From Bacillus pseudomycoides (GTDB lineage: Bacteria > Bacillota > Bacilli > Bacillales > Bacillaceae_G): a DNA stretch of 64,000 nt. A model generated the notes under the pieces. It had not been told where the DNA came from and did no database searches. It was given only the letters and a program-made list of their open reading frames with translations. Below, piece after piece: positions 55,235 through 63,970 of this stretch. The translations under genes and the position numbers were made by a program. How positions within the stretch are numbered: position 1 is the first letter of the stretch; each line of letters opens with the position of its first letter. The DNA lies in NCBI RefSeq assembly GCF_022811845.1, contig NZ_CP064266.1, positions 806,001-870,000 on the forward strand, given 5' to 3'.

Positions 55235-56197
55235 GTGAAACCAAAAGTATATATTGCTGAACGCATTCCACAATTTGTAGAGACATATATCTCAGAGCAT
55301 TGTGAATATGAAAAATGGGATAGTAGTGAGAAAATATCTCGTGAAGTTTTATTAGAAAAAATAAAAGATAAACATGGCTTGCTTAACTTTGGTGCAAAAA
55401 TTGACGAAGAGTTGTTACAAGCAGCTCCTCACTTAAAAGTTGTAAGTAACATTTCTGTTGGCTATGATAATTTTGATTTAGAAGCGATGGGACGCAGAAA
55501 TATTATTGGAACAAATACTCCATATGTATTAGATGATACCGTTGCTGATCTTGTTTTCGCTCTAATGTTATCAGCAGGACGCCGCGTATGCGAACTTGAT
55601 TCTTATGTGAAACAAGGTAATTGGAATACTGAAATTAAAAAAGAGCACTTCGGGCTGGATGTACATCATAGTACAATTGGAATTATTGGAATGGGTCGAA
55701 TTGGAGAGGCTGTTGCCAAGCGAGCAAAATTCGGATTCGATATGAATGTTCTTTATTATAACCGTCGCCGTAAAGAAGAGGCTGAACAAAAATTTGATGC
55801 CACATACTGTGATTTAAACACGCTATTAACACAATCTGATTTCATTGTTCTTCTAACTCCATTAACTGAAGAAACATATCATCTCATTGGAGAAAAAGAA
55901 TTTTCATTAATGAAAGAAACAGCAATTTTTATTAATGCTTCCCGCGGAAAAACAGTCGATGAGCCTGCATTAATTGATGCACTGAAACAGAAGAAAATCT
56001 TTGCAGCAGGCATAGATACATTTACACAAGAACCGGTCGAAAAAGATAATCCACTCCTATCTTTAACAAACATTGTTACTTTGCCGCACATTGGATCTGC
56101 GACATTAAAAACAAGACACGAAATGGCAATGACAGCTGCGAAAAATCTAGTGGCTGGGTTAGAAGGGAATACGCCACCTAATATTGTGCGTGCATAA
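55235..56197 (+). CDS. 2-Hydroxyacid dehydrogenase (glyoxylate reductase-like)
   Basis: GTG at 55235 with AAAGGGG 8 nt upstream gives 320 residues; a GTG at 55211 is less likely. The NAD(P)-binding motif GIIGMGRIGEAVAKR is near residue 150. The catalytic arginine lies in INASRGKTVDE, the glutamate near FTQEPVEKDNPL, and the histidine in LPHIGSATL. It resembles YvcT/glyoxylate-hydroxypyruvate reductase. It sits between alaR and yugF, where B. subtilis has no such gene, with bcr1 copies on both sides in the same orientation. Confidence 0.9.
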   Translation: MKPKVYIAERIPQFVETYISEHCEYEKWDSSEKISREVLLEKIKDKHGLLNFGAKIDEELLQAAPHLKVVSNISVGYDNFDLEAMGRRNIIGTNTPYVLDDTVADLVFALMLSAGRRVCELDSYVKQGNWNTEIKKEHFGLDVHHSTIGIIGMGRIGEAVAKRAKFGFDMNVLYYNRRRKEEAEQKFDATYCDLNTLLTQSDFIVLLTPLTEETYHLIGEKEFSLMKETAIFINASRGKTVDEPALIDALKQKKIFAAGIDTFTQEPVEKDNPLLSLTNIVTLPHIGSATLKTRHEMAMTAAKNLVAGLEGNTPPNIVRA

Positions 56198-56305
56198 AGT
56201 GAAACTTTAATCGGTGGGGGTGGGTTTTCTTCATCTCCCACCTAACTTCTTTGCTTCCACTGAATTTAGAGGTGGGAGTATTACTGCCCGTTAATGCGAG
56301 ATAAA
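56194..56305 (-). repeat. bcr1 element, copy E (internally deleted)
   Basis: ATAAA flanks both ends (56194-56198 and 56301-56305), a perfect target duplication, but the core is only 102 nt. The middle box with CGGGCTTTTACGGGCAG is missing. The left ATAAA contains the TAA stop of the dehydrogenase gene. Confidence 0.82.
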
Positions 56306-56317
56306 ACGAAACAATCC

Positions 56318-56357
56318 AAAAGGCACGATGGATAAACCCCCATCTTGCCTTTTTTTG
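56318..56357 (+). terminator. Terminator after dehydrogenase / bcr1
   Basis: Stem AAGGCACGATGG / CCATCTTGCCTT (one mismatch) followed by T7. Confidence 0.75.
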
Positions 56358-56417
56358 TTAACATAAAATTTTTTCTACTAGGAGATGATATGAAAAAAAT
56401 CAATGGAGTGAAAGAAA

Positions 56418-57257
56418 ATGAAACATAAGATAGAGCATCCTTACTTCACTTTTTCCACTTGCGGCACTACTGTTCATTACGAGTTGTATGAACTCCAGAA
56501 TAATGAGGAAAGACCAACTTTTGTACTCGTTCACGGTTTTCTATCATCCTCATTTAGTTACCGGCGACTCATCCCATTGCTTGCAAAAGAAGGAACAGTT
56601 GTCGCACTTGATCTACCCCCATTTGGGAAAAGTGATAAATCAAATCAATTTACATATTCTTATCATAATTTAGCAACTGTAATTATTGATTTAATGGAAC
56701 ATTTAGCAGTGCAAAACATTGTGCTAGTTGGCCATTCAATGGGCGGACAAATCTCACTCTATGTGAATCGCCTACGTCCTGATTTAATTACAAAAACAAT
56801 CTTACTATGTAGCTCAAGCTACTTAACAAGAGCAAAATTCCCGCTCATCTACTCTTCCTATTTACCATTCTTTCATTTATACGTAAAAAATTGGATTATA
56901 AGAAGAGGCATTGTTCATAATTTAATGAATGTCGTTCACGATCACTCTTTAATTGATGATGAAATGATGGAAGGGTACGCTGCTCCCTTTTACGATAACC
57001 GCATTTTTCCTGCTTTAACGCGAATGATTAGAGACCGGGAAGGAGATTTATCATCAGCTGAATTACGAAAAATCGAAACGCCGACTTTACTCATTTGGGG
57101 TGAAAAAGATCGTGTTGTTCCCGTTCATGTTGGGCACCGGTTACACGAAGACTTGCCAAATTCTAAATTTATTTCATATGAAAATACAGGACACTTACTA
57201 CCAGAGGAAAAACCAGAGCATGTATATGAAGAAATCATAGCATTTTCAGCACAGTAA
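56418..57257 (+). CDS. yugF: Alpha/beta hydrolase YugF
   Basis: A 279-residue hydrolase with GGAGTGA before the ATG. Catalytic triad: serine in VLVGHSMGGQ, aspartate in WGEKDRVVPVH, histidine in ENTGHLLPEEKP; the oxyanion region is VLVHGFLSS. The substrate is unknown. It lies between alaRT and yugE, as in B. subtilis. Confidence 0.88.
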   Translation: MKHKIEHPYFTFSTCGTTVHYELYELQNNEERPTFVLVHGFLSSSFSYRRLIPLLAKEGTVVALDLPPFGKSDKSNQFTYSYHNLATVIIDLMEHLAVQNIVLVGHSMGGQISLYVNRLRPDLITKTILLCSSSYLTRAKFPLIYSSYLPFFHLYVKNWIIRRGIVHNLMNVVHDHSLIDDEMMEGYAAPFYDNRIFPALTRMIRDREGDLSSAELRKIETPTLLIWGEKDRVVPVHVGHRLHEDLPNSKFISYENTGHLLPEEKPEHVYEEIIAFSAQ

Positions 57258-57260
57258 TCC

Positions 57261-57300
57261 CAATATATCAGCGATTTTTCAAATATATCGACCGTTTCTA
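57261..57300. repeat. ATATATCG-type repeat, copy 3
   Basis: ATATATCAGCGATTTTT then ATATATCGACCGTTTCT 20 bp later, differing from copy 1 at only two or three of 38 positions. It starts 4 bp after the yugF stop. Confidence 0.6.
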
Positions 57301-57334
57301 CAACAAGCGATATGAACTTCCTATCAAAAAACAA

Positions 57335-57359
57335 AGGCTGCCGGAACACCCGACAGCCT
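57335..57359 (-). terminator. yugE terminator
   Basis: Minus-strand stem AGGCTG / CAGCCT with further CGG/CCG pairs, followed by TTTGTTTTTT. Confidence 0.75.
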
Positions 57360-57609
57360 ACAATGAACAACTTCCACCTTCTTTTAATACGAGTAATTCC
57401 TCTGCTAGCTTCTCGCATTTTTCGATAGCAGGTACTTCTTCAAACGACATGAAATAAATATGCTGTATTTTTTTTGCAATATATTTCGGATCGTCAAACG
57501 CACTTACCACGTACACAACATCACTTGCTTCCGTTTCATAAAATTCCGGTCCCATTTGAAAAGGATCCCAATTCTTCACCATTTCCACCATCTTTTCATA
57601 TGCACCCAT
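57358..57609 (-). CDS. yugE: DUF1871 family protein YugE
   Basis: An 83-residue acidic helical protein (MGAYEKMVEMVKNWDPFQMG...). The motif NWDPFQMGPEFYETEASDVV matches DUF1871/YugE of bacilli. No function is known. It lies between yugF and patB, but on the opposite strand from both. Confidence 0.8.
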   Translation of the reverse strand: MGAYEKMVEMVKNWDPFQMGPEFYETEASDVVYVVSAFDDPKYIAKKIQHIYFMSFEEVPAIEKCEKLAEELLVLKEGGSCSL

Positions 57610-57714
57610 CTACTTCCCGCCTTTTCCACTTTTTAAATCTTTTCTTTATCGTATCATATCAGCTATGCTAGAAGAAGTGAGGAACTTTCACAAAACGATG
57701 AAGGGAGCAAAAAT

Positions 57715-58866
57715 ATGCAGCAATTTCATAAAACTGTAAATCGCCGTGGAACCTATAGTGTAAAGTGGGATACATACGAGAATGAAGAATTGTTACATGC
57801 ATGGATTGCCGATATGGATTTTCCTATTCCAGAGCCGATTCAAGCTGCACTACAAAAACGCCTTGAACACCCTATTTTCGGCTATACAATACCGCCAGCA
57901 GAAATCACCGATACAATTTGCCAGTGGACAAAAAGCCAATACGATTGGGAAATAAAAAAGGAATGGATCGTATTTAGTCCAGGTATTGTCCCTGCTCTTA
58001 GTACGAGTTTGCAAGCTTTAACAACCGAAGATGAATCTGTGCTTGTACAACCACCTATTTATCCACCATTCTTTGATATGGTCGTAAAAAACCAGCGTCG
58101 TCTGTGTGAAAACCCGTTACATTTGCAAAACGGTTCCTACACAATGAACTTTGAACATTTAGAGACACAGTTCAAGCAAGGTGTAAAACTCATGTTTCTT
58201 TGCAGTCCGCATAATCCTGTTGGACGCGTTTGGACAAAGGCCGAACTTACAATACTTGGGGATTTATGTGAACAATATAATGTAACCGTTGTCACGGATG
58301 AAATCCATGCGGACATTATTTTCTCAGGTCATACACACACACCATTTGCTTCCTTATCTAAATCATTAGCGGCGCGTACCATTACTTGTATGGCACCAAG
58401 TAAAACATTTAATATTGCGGGATTACAAGCATCAATCATTATTATTCCAGATCCAAAAATTCGAAATGCCTTTACATCTATACAATACCGTCAAGGTTTT
58501 CATGGGTTAAATACATTTGCTTATGTCGCAATGCAAAGTGCCTATATGGAATGTAACGAATGGTTAACAGACATCCGTTTATATATGGAAGAAAACGCTC
58601 GGTTTGCTCGGGAATTTATTGAAACGCATATCCCTACACTTTCCGTCATTCAATCAGAAGGTACTTTTTTACTATGGGTTGACTGTTCTCGATTTGGACT
58701 GTCTCAAAAAGAACGAACAAAACTCCTTGAAGAAAAAGGGAAAATTATCGTTGAACCAGGTGAAAAATACGGAGCAGGCGGAGAACAACATATTCGTATT
58801 AATATCGGTTGTCCAAGAAAACAGCTTGAAGAAATACTGCACAGACTTAAATATACATTTTCATAA
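57715..58866 (+). CDS. patB: Cystathionine beta-lyase / aminotransferase PatB
   Basis: A 383-residue PLP enzyme of the MalY/PatB group. The Schiff-base lysine lies in MAPSKTFNIAGLQ, with CSPHNPVGRVW and VVTDEIHADI as cofactor-binding motifs. It cleaves C-S bonds of cystathionine or cysteine conjugates. GGGAGC precedes the ATG. In B. subtilis patB is followed by kinB; here a terminator and sodC follow. Confidence 0.92.
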   Translation: MQQFHKTVNRRGTYSVKWDTYENEELLHAWIADMDFPIPEPIQAALQKRLEHPIFGYTIPPAEITDTICQWTKSQYDWEIKKEWIVFSPGIVPALSTSLQALTTEDESVLVQPPIYPPFFDMVVKNQRRLCENPLHLQNGSYTMNFEHLETQFKQGVKLMFLCSPHNPVGRVWTKAELTILGDLCEQYNVTVVTDEIHADIIFSGHTHTPFASLSKSLAARTITCMAPSKTFNIAGLQASIIIIPDPKIRNAFTSIQYRQGFHGLNTFAYVAMQSAYMECNEWLTDIRLYMEENARFAREFIETHIPTLSVIQSEGTFLLWVDCSRFGLSQKERTKLLEEKGKIIVEPGEKYGAGGEQHIRINIGCPRKQLEEILHRLKYTFS

Positions 58867-58877
58867 TCAACTAAAAA

Positions 58878-58899
58878 AGCTACCTATTCGGAGGTAGCT
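58878..58899. terminator. Terminator patB / sodC
   Basis: Stem AGCTACCT / AGGTAGCT with a 6-nt loop and flanking A and T tracts, between convergent genes. Confidence 0.82.
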
Positions 58900-58900
58900 T

Positions 58901-59443
58901 CTACTTTTTCTTAGTGGCTGATGCCTTTTCTACAATAACCCCACAAGCAATTCGATTCCCTGAATTTCCAGCAGGCTGCGTCATACCATCATCAGGCTTC
59001 TCCGTAATAATGATAGATGCACCATCTTTTCGATGAATCGTCGTTCTTCCTTCTTCAAGTGATACATTCGGTGCCTCAATTTCCGCTTCAATCGCGCCTT
59101 TATCATCCGCAATTACATTCGGCAGATCACCATTTTCTGCACCTTTTGGATTCATAAGTCCGTGCTTTTTTTTCTTATCTAAATTAAAATGATCACCAGC
59201 TGATATGAAACGAGGTGCTTTACACTCCCCAATTTCATGAATATGTAATCCATGTGCTCCTGGCGTAAATCCCTCTGCCTTAACGGATATTTTCACGCCA
59301 TTTGTTTGCTGAGTCACCTTTGCGGTTCCAACTTTATCACCAGAAGCATTATATAATTTTACATCGATTTCTTTTGGGTTTCCTTTATCACAACCTGTCA
59401 TAAGAAACAGCAAACAACACCCGAATAAAAGCTGCTTTTTCAT
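58901..59443 (-). CDS. sodC: Cu/Zn superoxide dismutase-like lipoprotein with lost ligands
   Basis: ATG at 59443 after TGGAGGG; 180 residues. A lipoprotein signal ends LMTGC (Cys18). The SOD fold is clear, with GLHIHEIGEC (H67, H69), AGDHFN (H85), KKHG (H94), GDLPN (D106) and GNSGNRIACGVI. The copper ligand equivalent to H120 of eukaryotic SOD is T147 (IIITEKPDD), and the zinc ligand equivalent to H80 is E103. B. subtilis YojM is a known paralogue that lacks copper ligands. This protein is probably a weak or inactive SOD. A small membrane gene lies 70 bp upstream. Confidence 0.88.
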   Translation of the reverse strand: MKKQLLFGCCLLFLMTGCDKGNPKEIDVKLYNASGDKVGTAKVTQQTNGVKISVKAEGFTPGAHGLHIHEIGECKAPRFISAGDHFNLDKKKKHGLMNPKGAENGDLPNVIADDKGAIEAEIEAPNVSLEEGRTTIHRKDGASIIITEKPDDGMTQPAGNSGNRIACGVIVEKASATKKK

Positions 59444-59512
59444 TACAATTCCCTCCAAAATACATTCTGCCCTTAGATTGTCCGAGCATAGAGGGAAACA
59501 TACCACACGAAA

Positions 59513-59698
59513 TTACTGTTTCTTCTCAGCTAATAACTTCTTTTCTACCTTCTGCAAACGTTCTGCTTCTCTCTTTGATACGCGAATAAACATGCGCCAC
59601 GTTGCAATTGCACCAATTATAAATAAAACACAAACAATCCCAGGAATAATATATTCTGTTTTATCTTCTGGAAAATATAAAGGCATCATGAAAATCAC
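59513..59698 (-). CDS. Small single-span membrane protein upstream of sodC
   Basis: GTG at 59698, 8 nt after GGAG, gives 61 residues. It has one membrane segment (about 17-37, YIIPGIVCVLFIIGAIATWRM) and a charged helical tail rich in K and E (KREAERLQKVEKKLLAEKK). No family is recognised. It is likely cotranscribed with sodC. Confidence 0.6.
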   Translation of the reverse strand: MIFMMPLYFPEDKTEYIIPGIVCVLFIIGAIATWRMFIRVSKREAERLQKVEKKLLAEKKQ

Positions 59699-59941
59699 TT
59701 AGATCACTCCTTTGTTTTTTCTACAGCCTTACCCTATTCAATAAATCCCATGGTAAAAATACATCTATATCTGTGAATTCATCGTAGCACACGATGCATA
59801 TCTTCCCCTTTTTAACTCATCAGAATTTTCTGTTATATCATTTCAAATTATAACATTTCTTACACGCAAAATCATTCTCTACCAAATGATTTCTTTGACT
59901 CCACCCTACTCTTTCCTTACTATAAACTTGAGGTGAAAAAT

Positions 59942-60325
59942 ATGAGCGAAACATTCCAAATTGGTGAAATTGTGACAGGCATTTATAAAACAGGAAAATA
60001 TATCGGCGAAATTACAAACAGCCGTCCTGGGAGCTACGTTGTCAAAGTATTAGCTGTTTTAAAGCATCCTACGCAAGGTGATTTACATAATGTAAAACAA
60101 GCTGATGTACCATTTTTCCATGAACGACGTGCTTTAGCTTTTCGCGAACAAACAAACATTCCGCAACCAATGGTGAAAAAATATGAAGGGGATATCCCGG
60201 ATTATAAAGAATCTCTGAAGACAGCATTAGAATCACAAATGGATGCATTCTCAGAAGATGATTCTCCGTTTGCAAAGCGCAGTTTACAGACGCTTCAGCA
60301 GTTAAAACAAGATTACAAACTGTAA
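59942..60325 (+). CDS. kapB: Kinase-associated lipoprotein B homologue KapB
   Basis: ATG at 59942 with GAGGTGA upstream; 127 residues. A KapB-type beta-barrel is recognised by IGEIVTGIYKTGKYIGEITNSRPGSYVVKVLAVLKHPTQGDLHN. In B. subtilis KapB is needed for KinB to signal into the sporulation phosphorelay. Here kinB is not adjacent. No lipoprotein signal is visible, despite the family name. Confidence 0.88.
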   Translation: MSETFQIGEIVTGIYKTGKYIGEITNSRPGSYVVKVLAVLKHPTQGDLHNVKQADVPFFHERRALAFREQTNIPQPMVKKYEGDIPDYKESLKTALESQMDAFSEDDSPFAKRSLQTLQQLKQDYKL

Positions 60326-60330
60326 AAACA

Positions 60331-60366
60331 AAACGACCAAATTACACGATTTGTAATTTGGTCGCT
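60331..60366. terminator. Terminator kapB / kapD
   Basis: Perfect 13-bp stem CGACCAAATTACA / TGTAATTTGGTCG with a 5-nt loop, between convergent genes. Confidence 0.85.
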
Positions 60367-60988
60367 ATTGTGTGCTCACTTTCTTTAACACTTTTGAAAA
60401 ATCGATAAGCTCCCCTAAAGTGGGTGGTGATGGCTTTACTAAATATTCTTTGTCCTTTTCGACCAGCTTAAAAATATTATAGGTCGTCATCGCATCATCA
60501 AGCGCGCAATGATGCTTTCCTGTTCCTATTTTCCCATATGCCTCAATCGCTTTCCATAATCCTGTTTGATTCCGTTCTCCAAAAAAACGTTTATACTCGA
60601 GCGATAAATCTCGGCACTGCCCTGAAAAAGGAAATGCTACGCCTACCGCCTCACAATTATGCCTCAATACTTTCATATCCATATTACCCCACGTGACAAT
60701 CGTTGTCGGGCAACGTTTTTCATATTGGACAAGTTTTTCGACCAGTTCCAAAAACGAAATCCCTCCATTTACCGCTTCCTGATTAATACCTAAAAATTTT
60801 TTGCACCGCTCTGTTAAGCAAGAAAAAGTTTCCGGTCTTACATAAGATGCATACGTATCTTCCACTACGCAATCAACAACTGATACGAGTCCCACCTCAA
60901 TAATCTCTGGGAAAAATCCCTTTGGTTTTTTCCTATTTTGAGGCATCGTGAACTCGAAATCTAAAAATAAAAATTGTTTTTCATCCAT
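60365..60988 (-). CDS. kapD: DEDDh 3'-5' exonuclease, sporulation inhibitor KapD
   Basis: A 207-residue exonuclease of the ERI-1/KapD group. Catalytic acids are in FLFLDFEFT (D, E), TTIVTWGNMDMKVL (D) and GTGKHHCALDDAMTTY (H and D). In B. subtilis KapD dampens the KinA/KinB pathway to sporulation. It is convergent with kapB. Confidence 0.9.
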   Translation of the reverse strand: MDEKQFLFLDFEFTMPQNRKKPKGFFPEIIEVGLVSVVDCVVEDTYASYVRPETFSCLTERCKKFLGINQEAVNGGISFLELVEKLVQYEKRCPTTIVTWGNMDMKVLRHNCEAVGVAFPFSGQCRDLSLEYKRFFGERNQTGLWKAIEAYGKIGTGKHHCALDDAMTTYNIFKLVEKDKEYLVKPSPPTLGELIDFSKVLKKVSTQ

Positions 60989-61257
60989 ACGATCCCTTCC
61001 TTATCATTTCGTCTACTTTTGTCCTCCTACACGAACAGGCTCGAAGGCTAATTATTCAGATTGGATGTATCTTATGTATATGTCAAATAACCGCAAATAT
61101 TTTCAAAAAGAAGAAAAATTCATTTCCATAGAAAATATGACAAAACAAACCCTTTCATTTACATCCGACATTTTTCTACTTTATAATGGCTTTAAGTGTG
61201 TTTCTTCCAGAAATATATGACACACTAAGAAAAGTTATCCGAAAGGAGATGGAATTT

Positions 61258-62583
61258 TTGCACGAAACAACGCAAGAAATTGCAAACTGGCAATATTACT
61301 TTGCAATCGCAGTCTTTTTAATTACATATGCCATTATCATTTCAGAAAAAATTAATCGTGCTGTTATTGCGCTTCTTGGCGCGGCACTTATGGTAATAGT
61401 AGGTGTTGTTGATTTACACAATGCTTTTACAAAACATATCGAGTGGGGAACAATTACACTACTGATTGGTATGATGATTTTAGTTAATATCACGAGTAAA
61501 TCAGGCGTGTTCCAATATGTCGCGATTAAAGCTGCTAAACAAGCGAAAGGAAGTCCAATTAAAATTTTAATTTCTCTTTCTTTACTTACCGCGATTGGTT
61601 CCGCATTTCTAGATAACGTAACAACGGTACTTCTTGTTGTTCCAGTTACTTTATCTATTACGCGCATTTTACAAGTAAATCCTGTTCCATATTTACTTTC
61701 CGAAATTATTTTCTCAAATATTGGGGGAACTGCAACACTAATTGGTGACCCACCAAACATTATGATTGGTTCTTCAAATAAACATTTAGACTTTAATGCT
61801 TTCTTATTCAACTTAGCGCCAATCGTAATTATCATTATCGCTGTGACAGCAACAATCCTTTACTTTATGTATCGCAAACAATTAATTGCTGATCCTGTAC
61901 AAGTAAAAAAATTAATGAGTTTAGATGAGAAACAATACATTAAAGATCCTGTATTAATGAAAAAATCTTTAACAGTCCTTGGACTTACAATTCTCGGCTT
62001 CATGACTCATTCCATTTTCCACATTGATGCAGCGATAATTGCACTAACAGGTGCTACTATCCTTATGCTAATCGGTGTAAAAGAACATGAAATTGAAGAA
62101 GTATTTGCTCACGTAGAGTGGGTTACAATTTTCTTCTTTGCTGGTCTATTCGTACTTGTTGGTGGACTTATCGATATCGGACTCATTAAAATGCTAGCCC
62201 AAAAAGTAATTAATTTAACAGGCGGGGATATTTCTTACGCATCTATCCTTATTTTATGGGTATCTGGTATTGCATCAGCAACAATTGATAACATTCCATT
62301 CGTTGCAACAATGATCCCGCTTATTAACGATATGGCAGTCGGTCTTGGTCTATCACCTTCTGATGCACAAATCGATGTACTATGGTGGTCGTTAGCATTA
62401 GGAGCTTGCCTAGGTGGAAACGGAACATTAATCGGTGCTTCCGCTAACGTAATCGTAGCAGGAATTGCAAGCCGTGAAGGACATAAATTTAGCTACATGG
62501 ACTTCTTAAAATTCGGTTTCCCGATTATGATCGTTTCATTAATTATTTCTCACATTTATATCTATTTACGTTACTTAATGTAG
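61258..62583 (+). CDS. ArsB/NhaD-type ion transporter
   Basis: TTG at 61258, 9 nt after AAAGGAG, gives 441 residues. About eleven membrane segments and the ion-transporter hallmarks FSNIGGTATLIGDPPNIMIGS and LGACLGGNGTLIGASANVIVAG, the paired re-entrant loops of the ArsB/NhaD/CitM superfamily. It could move sodium-proton, arsenite or a dicarboxylate; the sequence does not decide. It stands alone, with a strong terminator. Confidence 0.9.
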   Translation: MHETTQEIANWQYYFAIAVFLITYAIIISEKINRAVIALLGAALMVIVGVVDLHNAFTKHIEWGTITLLIGMMILVNITSKSGVFQYVAIKAAKQAKGSPIKILISLSLLTAIGSAFLDNVTTVLLVVPVTLSITRILQVNPVPYLLSEIIFSNIGGTATLIGDPPNIMIGSSNKHLDFNAFLFNLAPIVIIIIAVTATILYFMYRKQLIADPVQVKKLMSLDEKQYIKDPVLMKKSLTVLGLTILGFMTHSIFHIDAAIIALTGATILMLIGVKEHEIEEVFAHVEWVTIFFFAGLFVLVGGLIDIGLIKMLAQKVINLTGGDISYASILILWVSGIASATIDNIPFVATMIPLINDMAVGLGLSPSDAQIDVLWWSLALGACLGGNGTLIGASANVIVAGIASREGHKFSYMDFLKFGFPIMIVSLIISHIYIYLRYLM

Positions 62584-62610
62584 TATAAACAGCGGCAGTG
62601 GCTCGCTTAG

Positions 62611-62650
62611 AAAAGAAAGGCTATCGCGTGCAGCGATAGCCTTTCTTTTT
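62611..62650. terminator. Terminator after ArsB/NhaD-type gene
   Basis: Long stem AAAGAAAGGCTATCGC / GCGATAGCCTTTCTTT with a 5-nt loop. Confidence 0.88.
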
Positions 62651-62693
62651 CATATATCAGCGATTTTTTCGATATATCGACGATTCGACAACA
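62651..62693. repeat. ATATATCG-type repeat, copy 4
   Basis: CATATATCAGCGATTTTT followed at 20 bp by GATATATCGACGATTCGACA. It again lies directly after a gene terminator. Confidence 0.55.
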
Positions 62694-62718
62694 TCCAACA
62701 TGACACCCTCAATAAATC

Positions 62719-63180
62719 CTAATATTTTGTTGGCTCATTCCGAATTAAAAACAGATGAATTGGCAGAAAAATAGAGCATGTTATCACATGGATAACTGTA
62801 AATAATATTGCGTTCGTACCATATCTCTCCAAAATGGCATATACCAAATAAATTGACAAAACAAGTGATACTCCTGTTGCTAAAAGACTTATAATTGGAA
62901 TAAAGTTCAAAATAAAACAAGCAACGTATATACCAAATACTTTCCATCCTGCCTCTTCTTTCAAAAAACTAGGCAACTTCTCCTTCGCTAAATCTCCCCA
63001 TATCTTACTATTTAAAAATGGAATAAAAGCAAGAACACCATCATTAGCCCCATCATTTTTCGCCATCGTATAGAGTGCAAATGCAGTTAATAAATATGCT
63101 ATAAGCGCCCAGATTAAAATAATAAAAATAGCAGCAAAGCTAAGAGCAAAAAAACCTGCTAATATACTTTGATCTTCCAT
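62719..63180 (-). CDS. Membrane protein of unknown function
   Basis: A 153-residue protein with four hydrophobic segments (about 10-35, 75-95, 98-118 and 122-142). The loop after the first segment (AKNDGANDGVLAFIPFLNSKIWGDLAKEK) is polar and conserved-looking, like those of small DUF-type membrane proteins. GGAGAGG precedes the ATG. I recognise no family with confidence. Confidence 0.75.
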   Translation of the reverse strand: MEDQSILAGFFALSFAAIFIILIWALIAYLLTAFALYTMAKNDGANDGVLAFIPFLNSKIWGDLAKEKLPSFLKEEAGWKVFGIYVACFILNFIPIISLLATGVSLVLSIYLVYAILERYGTNAILFTVIHVITCSIFLPIHLFLIRNEPTKY

Positions 63181-63277
63181 CGTTCCCTCTCCTTTTTACC
63201 CTCATCATATTTTTATATCCATTTCGTATCACTTCTTTATATAATATGAAAAAGGAACCTGAAAGGAGAACGATTTT

Positions 63278-63970
63278 ATGCACCCATTTGTAAAAGCCTT
63301 ACAGCAACATTTCGTTGCACATCAAAACCCTGAAAAAGCAGCACCGATGGCTCGATATATGAAAAACCACTTCTCATTCCTCGGTATTCAAACATCGGAA
63401 AGAAGAAAGCTATTACGCGAAGTAATACAAGTACATAAACTTCCAGACAAAGAGGAATTTCAAATCGTCATTCGTGAACTTTGGTCTTTACCAGAACGCG
63501 AATTTCAAGCCGCCGCTCTTGATTTATTGCAGAAATATAAAAAACATCTCGATAAAACCCACATCCCGTTCTTAGAGGAGCTCATTATAACAAAGTCGTG
63601 GTGGGATTCCGTTGATGGTATCGTTCCTACCTTCTTAGGAGACATCTTCTTGAAACATTCGGAGGTCATTCCTACCTATATTCCGAAATGGATTGCTTCA
63701 GAAAATATATGGTTACAGCGTTCCGCGATCTTATTTCAGCTGAAGTATAAAAAACAAATGGATGAAAAACTTCTCTTCTCAATCATTGGACAACTCAAAT
63801 CTTCAAAAGAATTTTTTATCCAAAAAGCAATTGGTTGGGTACTTCGTGAATATGCGAAAACGAGCCCGAATGTTGTATGGGAATACACTCAAAACAACGC
63901 ACTTGCTCCCTTAAGCAAACGAGAAGCAATTAAGCATATTCGTGCAACAATGAGCGTTCCCTCAGAATAA
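63278..63970 (+). CDS. alkD: DNA alkylation repair glycosylase AlkD
   Basis: A 230-residue HEAT-repeat DNA glycosylase that removes bulky cationic alkylated purines without base flipping. Family-critical residues W109, D113 and R148 are all in place (KSWWDSVD, IWLQRSA). The sequence is close to the structurally known B. cereus AlkD but its C-terminus is several residues shorter (ends KHIRATMSVPSE). GAAAGGAG precedes the ATG. It is a single-gene unit near the right edge. Confidence 0.95.
   Translation: MHPFVKALQQHFVAHQNPEKAAPMARYMKNHFSFLGIQTSERRKLLREVIQVHKLPDKEEFQIVIRELWSLPEREFQAAALDLLQKYKKHLDKTHIPFLEELIITKSWWDSVDGIVPTFLGDIFLKHSEVIPTYIPKWIASENIWLQRSAILFQLKYKKQMDEKLLFSIIGQLKSSKEFFIQKAIGWVLREYAKTSPNVVWEYTQNNALAPLSKREAIKHIRATMSVPSE

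Noticed and set aside
61296..61835. 179-codon frame antisense to the ArsB/NhaD-type gene
   Set aside because: Its hydrophobic pattern mirrors the membrane gene on the other strand, and it lacks a start signal.
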